A DNA stretch of 8,090 nucleotides from JBLHKE01 sp047619485 (GTDB lineage: Bacteria > Verrucomicrobiota > Verrucomicrobiia > Verrucomicrobiales > DEV007), in assembly GCA_047619485.1 (NCBI GenBank), contig JBLHKE010000339.1, positions 1 to 8,090 on the forward strand, read 5' to 3'. The notes beneath the pieces are model-generated. The model made no database searches. It saw nothing but the letters and a program-made list of their open reading frames with translations, and was not told the DNA's origin. Below, piece after piece: positions 6,423-8,090 of this stretch; the first letter of the stretch is position 1, and each line of letters opens with the position of its first letter. Both the position numbers and the translations under genes were made by a program.

Positions 6423-6614
6423 TTCTCTGTCACACTTCGATCGATGGGTATCCGCCAGAAGAATGGAGCGCTGGTTTCGTTGCCGAAGTCTTGATGATAC
6501 CTATCCACTCAGCTATCACCGCATCGCCATCCAATCATTTTAGACGTGGACGATGATGGGCTGGGGGGAGGGCTTCGTCGCGGCAGGATCTAGGAGCCGC
6601 TTTCAAACGATTGG
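6423..6614. other. Gene-free gap between RAYT and the HD pseudogene
   Basis: About 190 bases separate the two convergent features. Open frames here on the minus strand run back into the transposase and look like shadows. I see no strong hairpin plus T-run that would end either transcript, and no palindromic REP units. GATCTAGG at 6587-6594 recurs at 6620-6627, just inside the pseudogene end. Confidence 0.4.
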
Positions 6615-6961
6615 CTAGAGATCTAGGCTTGAGAGAGTTGTTTCTAGGTCAAGTTCTTCCGAGAGCGCTTTGTCGTAAGCCGTGTTTAGAAGTTTCGGAT
6701 CTGGAATCACGTTGATCCTGCCTAGGACGAGGCGGTCGGCATACCAGCAGGTTCCGACGGTTGCGTCATCGCAAAAATCTCTATCCTGGTGTCAGGTGCA
6801 CGCGTCGTGGAGCATTTCGAAGTCCTCATCGGGAAGGTCGAACATCTCGCTCTGCAGTTTGCTCGCCAGTTCCGCCCCGCGCGCGCCATGTCCCGGATCG
6901 GTGCCGTCGGAGAGTCGGCAGGAATCGTGGAAGAGCGCGAACAGCTCAACGATCACTCCAT
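6615..6961 (-). pseudogene. Remnant of an HD-domain protein: N-terminus lost, in-frame TGA
   Basis: Reading the minus strand from about 6956 gives VIVELFALFHDSCRLSDG, then DPGHGARGAELASKL, then LHDACT, a TGA at 6794-6792, and in the same frame HQDRDFCDDATVGTCWYADR and LVLGRINVIPDPKLLNT, ending at TAG 6617-6615. This is the pattern of a small family of HD-type proteins (HD pair at 6929-6924, further His at 6890 and 6791, Asp at 6737), which I recall as about 170-190 residues. The coding pattern continues cleanly across the TGA, so one base change (for example GGA to TGA, Gly) explains the stop. Roughly the first 40 residues are missing, and upstream sequence belongs to another gene, so the gene is damaged twice. 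Other genes here end in TGA, so recoding is unlikely. A sequencing error could explain the stop but not the missing start. Confidence 0.75.
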
Positions 6962-7057
6962 CGGCAGGACGCGTTGTTGGAAAAGTTTGGTATCGTCCAA
7001 AGCGGATGCGAGGCCTGGCGGCAGGCAGAGAACGACGAGGAGGTGGCGCAAGAGCAT
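6953..7057 (-). pseudogene. 5' fragment of a secreted PSCyt1-type cytochrome protein gene
   Basis: From ATG 7057 (a GTG lies at 7060) a 34-codon frame reads as a signal peptide (MLLRHLLVVLCLPPGLASA) followed by LDDTKLFQQRVLPME and TGA at 6955-6953. The stretch after the predicted cleavage resembles the first residues of planctomycete/verrucomicrobial cytochrome-like domains ('F..RVLPIL...C..CH'), which in full-length genes continue for hundreds of codons. Here the match stops at VLPM, exactly where the HD remnant begins in another frame. It lies 38 bases after the amidase stop on the same strand, so the intact gene was probably its downstream neighbour. The signal peptide is clear; the domain assignment rests on about 12 residues. 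Confidence 0.5.
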
Positions 7058-7095
7058 CACGTGCGGTAACATCGACACCCGTGTAAATCTCGACC

Positions 7096-8090
7096 CTACT
7101 TGCGCACCGCGTTGCGGTAGTTGACGATGCCGTCGGCGACGGCGGTGGCGAGCTGTTTTAGGTAGATCGGGTTAGAGATCCTCTGTGCCTCTGTGCGGTT
7201 GGTCAGGTAGCCTGCCTCGAGTAGGATGGCCGGCTTGTTGATGCGCACCAGCACCCCCCAACGCGCTCGGCGGATGCCGCGATCGCTCACGTCCATGTCA
7301 TGCATGACCGCGGCGTGGACGGCAGTGGCGAGCGCGATGTTCTCTGAGTCTTGCGCGTTGCCCGGCAACCGAATCTCGTCCGTTTCTTTCGGTCCATCGA
7401 GGGTGGACTCGGCGCCTTGGGGAGGCAGGGCGTAGGTCTCGACCCCGCGCACCGAGCGGCTGCGGCTATTGTTGAAATGGAGGCTGACGAAGATAGAGTT
7501 GGTGATCGTGTTGGCGTACTTAACGCGGTCGAGCAGCGACAGTTCCTGGTCGCCTGTCCGTGTCATCTTTACACGAAAATTACGCCGCTCGAGCTCCGCC
7601 TTGACGAAGTTCGCGAGTCGCAGCGCGTGAGTTTTTTCATTTCCGTAGAGGCCGTAGGAACCGGTGTCCTCGCCGCCGTGCCCAGCGTCCAGCACGACCG
7701 TCTGAAACCCGGCCGACTGCCGGACGAAGCGTGGGCGTAGTACTGGGTCGAGCAGCTTGGTGAGGTCCATCTTGGAGATGAGGTAGTTGCCATCTTTGGA
7801 GGCGATGTTTCTACTGAGGATGAACTTGGTGTTGTTGATGTAGAGGTTCTTAGTGCCGTAGCGCATCGTGACGACCACGTCCGGTGAGGAGAAAAGTAGG
7901 GATCCCTTGCTGGTCTTGTAGGTGTCGAAGCGGTAGAACGCCTTGAGGCTCTGCGTTGTGATGTAAGGATCACCTTTGTATTCGACCTCTTCCCACTCGG
8001 CGTCGATCTGCTGCGCCTGGCACAGCGGCGCGGCGCCAGCGATCGCCAACAAGACGATCACTGCGAGGGTGGCGCTAACAGCTTGTTTTT
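7096..8090 (-). CDS. Secreted N-acetylmuramoyl-L-alanine amidase (Amidase_3), start beyond window edge
   Basis: The protein hydrolyses the amide bond between N-acetylmuramic acid and L-alanine in peptidoglycan. Numbering from the in-frame GTG at 8061, the Amidase_3 domain runs about 119-317. Zinc ligands are H128 (VVLDAGHGGEDTG), E142 (YGNEKTH) and H195 (FVSLHFN); the catalytic Glu is E282 (PAILLEAGYLTN). Residues about 20-110 form a beta-rich N-terminal domain (YITTQSLKAFYRF) like the copper-amine-oxidase-N/AMIN-type domains seen before such amidases. GTG 8061 is probably not the true start: the frame stays open to base 8090 and adds KQAVSATLAV before IVLLAIAGAAPLCQA, which completes a signal peptide with a cut after CQA. 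The start therefore lies outside the window. Fragments of two other genes follow on the same strand. It acts in the periplasm during cell separation or wall turnover. Confidence 0.93.
   Translation of the reverse strand, partial: KQAVSATLAVIVLLAIAGAAPLCQAQQIDAEWEEVEYKGDPYITTQSLKAFYRFDTYKTSKGSLLFSSPDVVVTMRYGTKNLYINNTKFILSRNIASKDGNYLISKMDLTKLLDPVLRPRFVRQSAGFQTVVLDAGHGGEDTGSYGLYGNEKTHALRLANFVKAELERRNFRVKMTRTGDQELSLLDRVKYANTITNSIFVSLHFNNSRSRSVRGVETYALPPQGAESTLDGPKETDEIRLPGNAQDSENIALATAVHAAVMHDMDVSDRGIRRARWGVLVRINKPAILLEAGYLTNRTEAQRISNPIYLKQLATAVADGIVNYRNAVRK

Noticed and set aside
6792..6794. TGA in the HD remnant as a selenocysteine or reassigned codon
   Set aside because: The position is not a redox site. 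Other genes in the window (sigma factor, paralogue 1) use TGA as a stop. The gene also lacks its N-terminus, so decay is the simpler explanation.
7351..7740. 129-codon plus-strand frame opposite the amidase
   Set aside because: It is antisense to the catalytic domain of a clearly recognised enzyme and has no domain of its own.

Overview
The window looks like chromosomal DNA from a PVC-superphylum bacterium, most likely Verrucomicrobiota. The evidence is a PVC-type secreted dehydrogenase with HEAT-like repeats, a PEP-CTERM sorting signal, the start of what looks like a planctomycete/verrucomicrobial cytochrome (PSCyt1-type) protein, and a long REP-associated tyrosine transposase of the kind I recall from that group. 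Base composition is moderately GC-rich. Shine-Dalgarno sites are scarce, which also fits.

Left part (1-3359, all minus strand, read right to left): a divergent ECF-like sigma factor overlaps by 4 bases (ATGA) a small membrane protein. That protein has a cytoplasmic N-terminus, one transmembrane helix, a Ser/Thr/Pro-rich linker and a textbook PEP-CTERM tail. After 49 bases comes a secreted PVC-type dehydrogenase, whose C-terminus (where family members carry a haem domain) lies beyond base 1. The sigma/membrane-protein pair has the layout of a sigma/anti-sigma module, but the partner carries an exosortase sorting signal and no zinc-binding anti-sigma motif. This is the most interesting object in the window.

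Middle (3360-5074, plus strand): divergent from the sigma gene are two overlapping or abutting genes for polytopic membrane proteins. They appear to be paralogues (tandem duplication followed by divergence) and share an 'RP-hydrophobic-hydrophobic-G' motif after the last membrane segment. Their function is unknown. The shared promoter region holds a 28-bp-spaced direct repeat.

Right part (5075-8090): a 349-base stretch without a convincing gene leads to a complete RAYT/Y1 transposase (HFH motif and catalytic Tyr visible) with a probable leaderless promoter. Convergent to it, on the minus strand, is a zone of gene debris. One piece is an HD-domain protein remnant with an in-frame TGA and no N-terminus. 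It abuts the first 34 codons (signal peptide plus start of a cytochrome-like domain) of a different gene, which suggests a deletion junction near 6955-6968. Upstream of this debris is a secreted Amidase_3 N-acetylmuramoyl-L-alanine amidase whose true start lies beyond the right edge.

The genes read as a regulatory/envelope locus (sigma factor, sortable membrane partner, secreted oxidoreductase, membrane proteins) beside a mobile-element-associated, decaying segment and a cell-wall hydrolase. Links between the sigma module and the other genes are inferred from position only.
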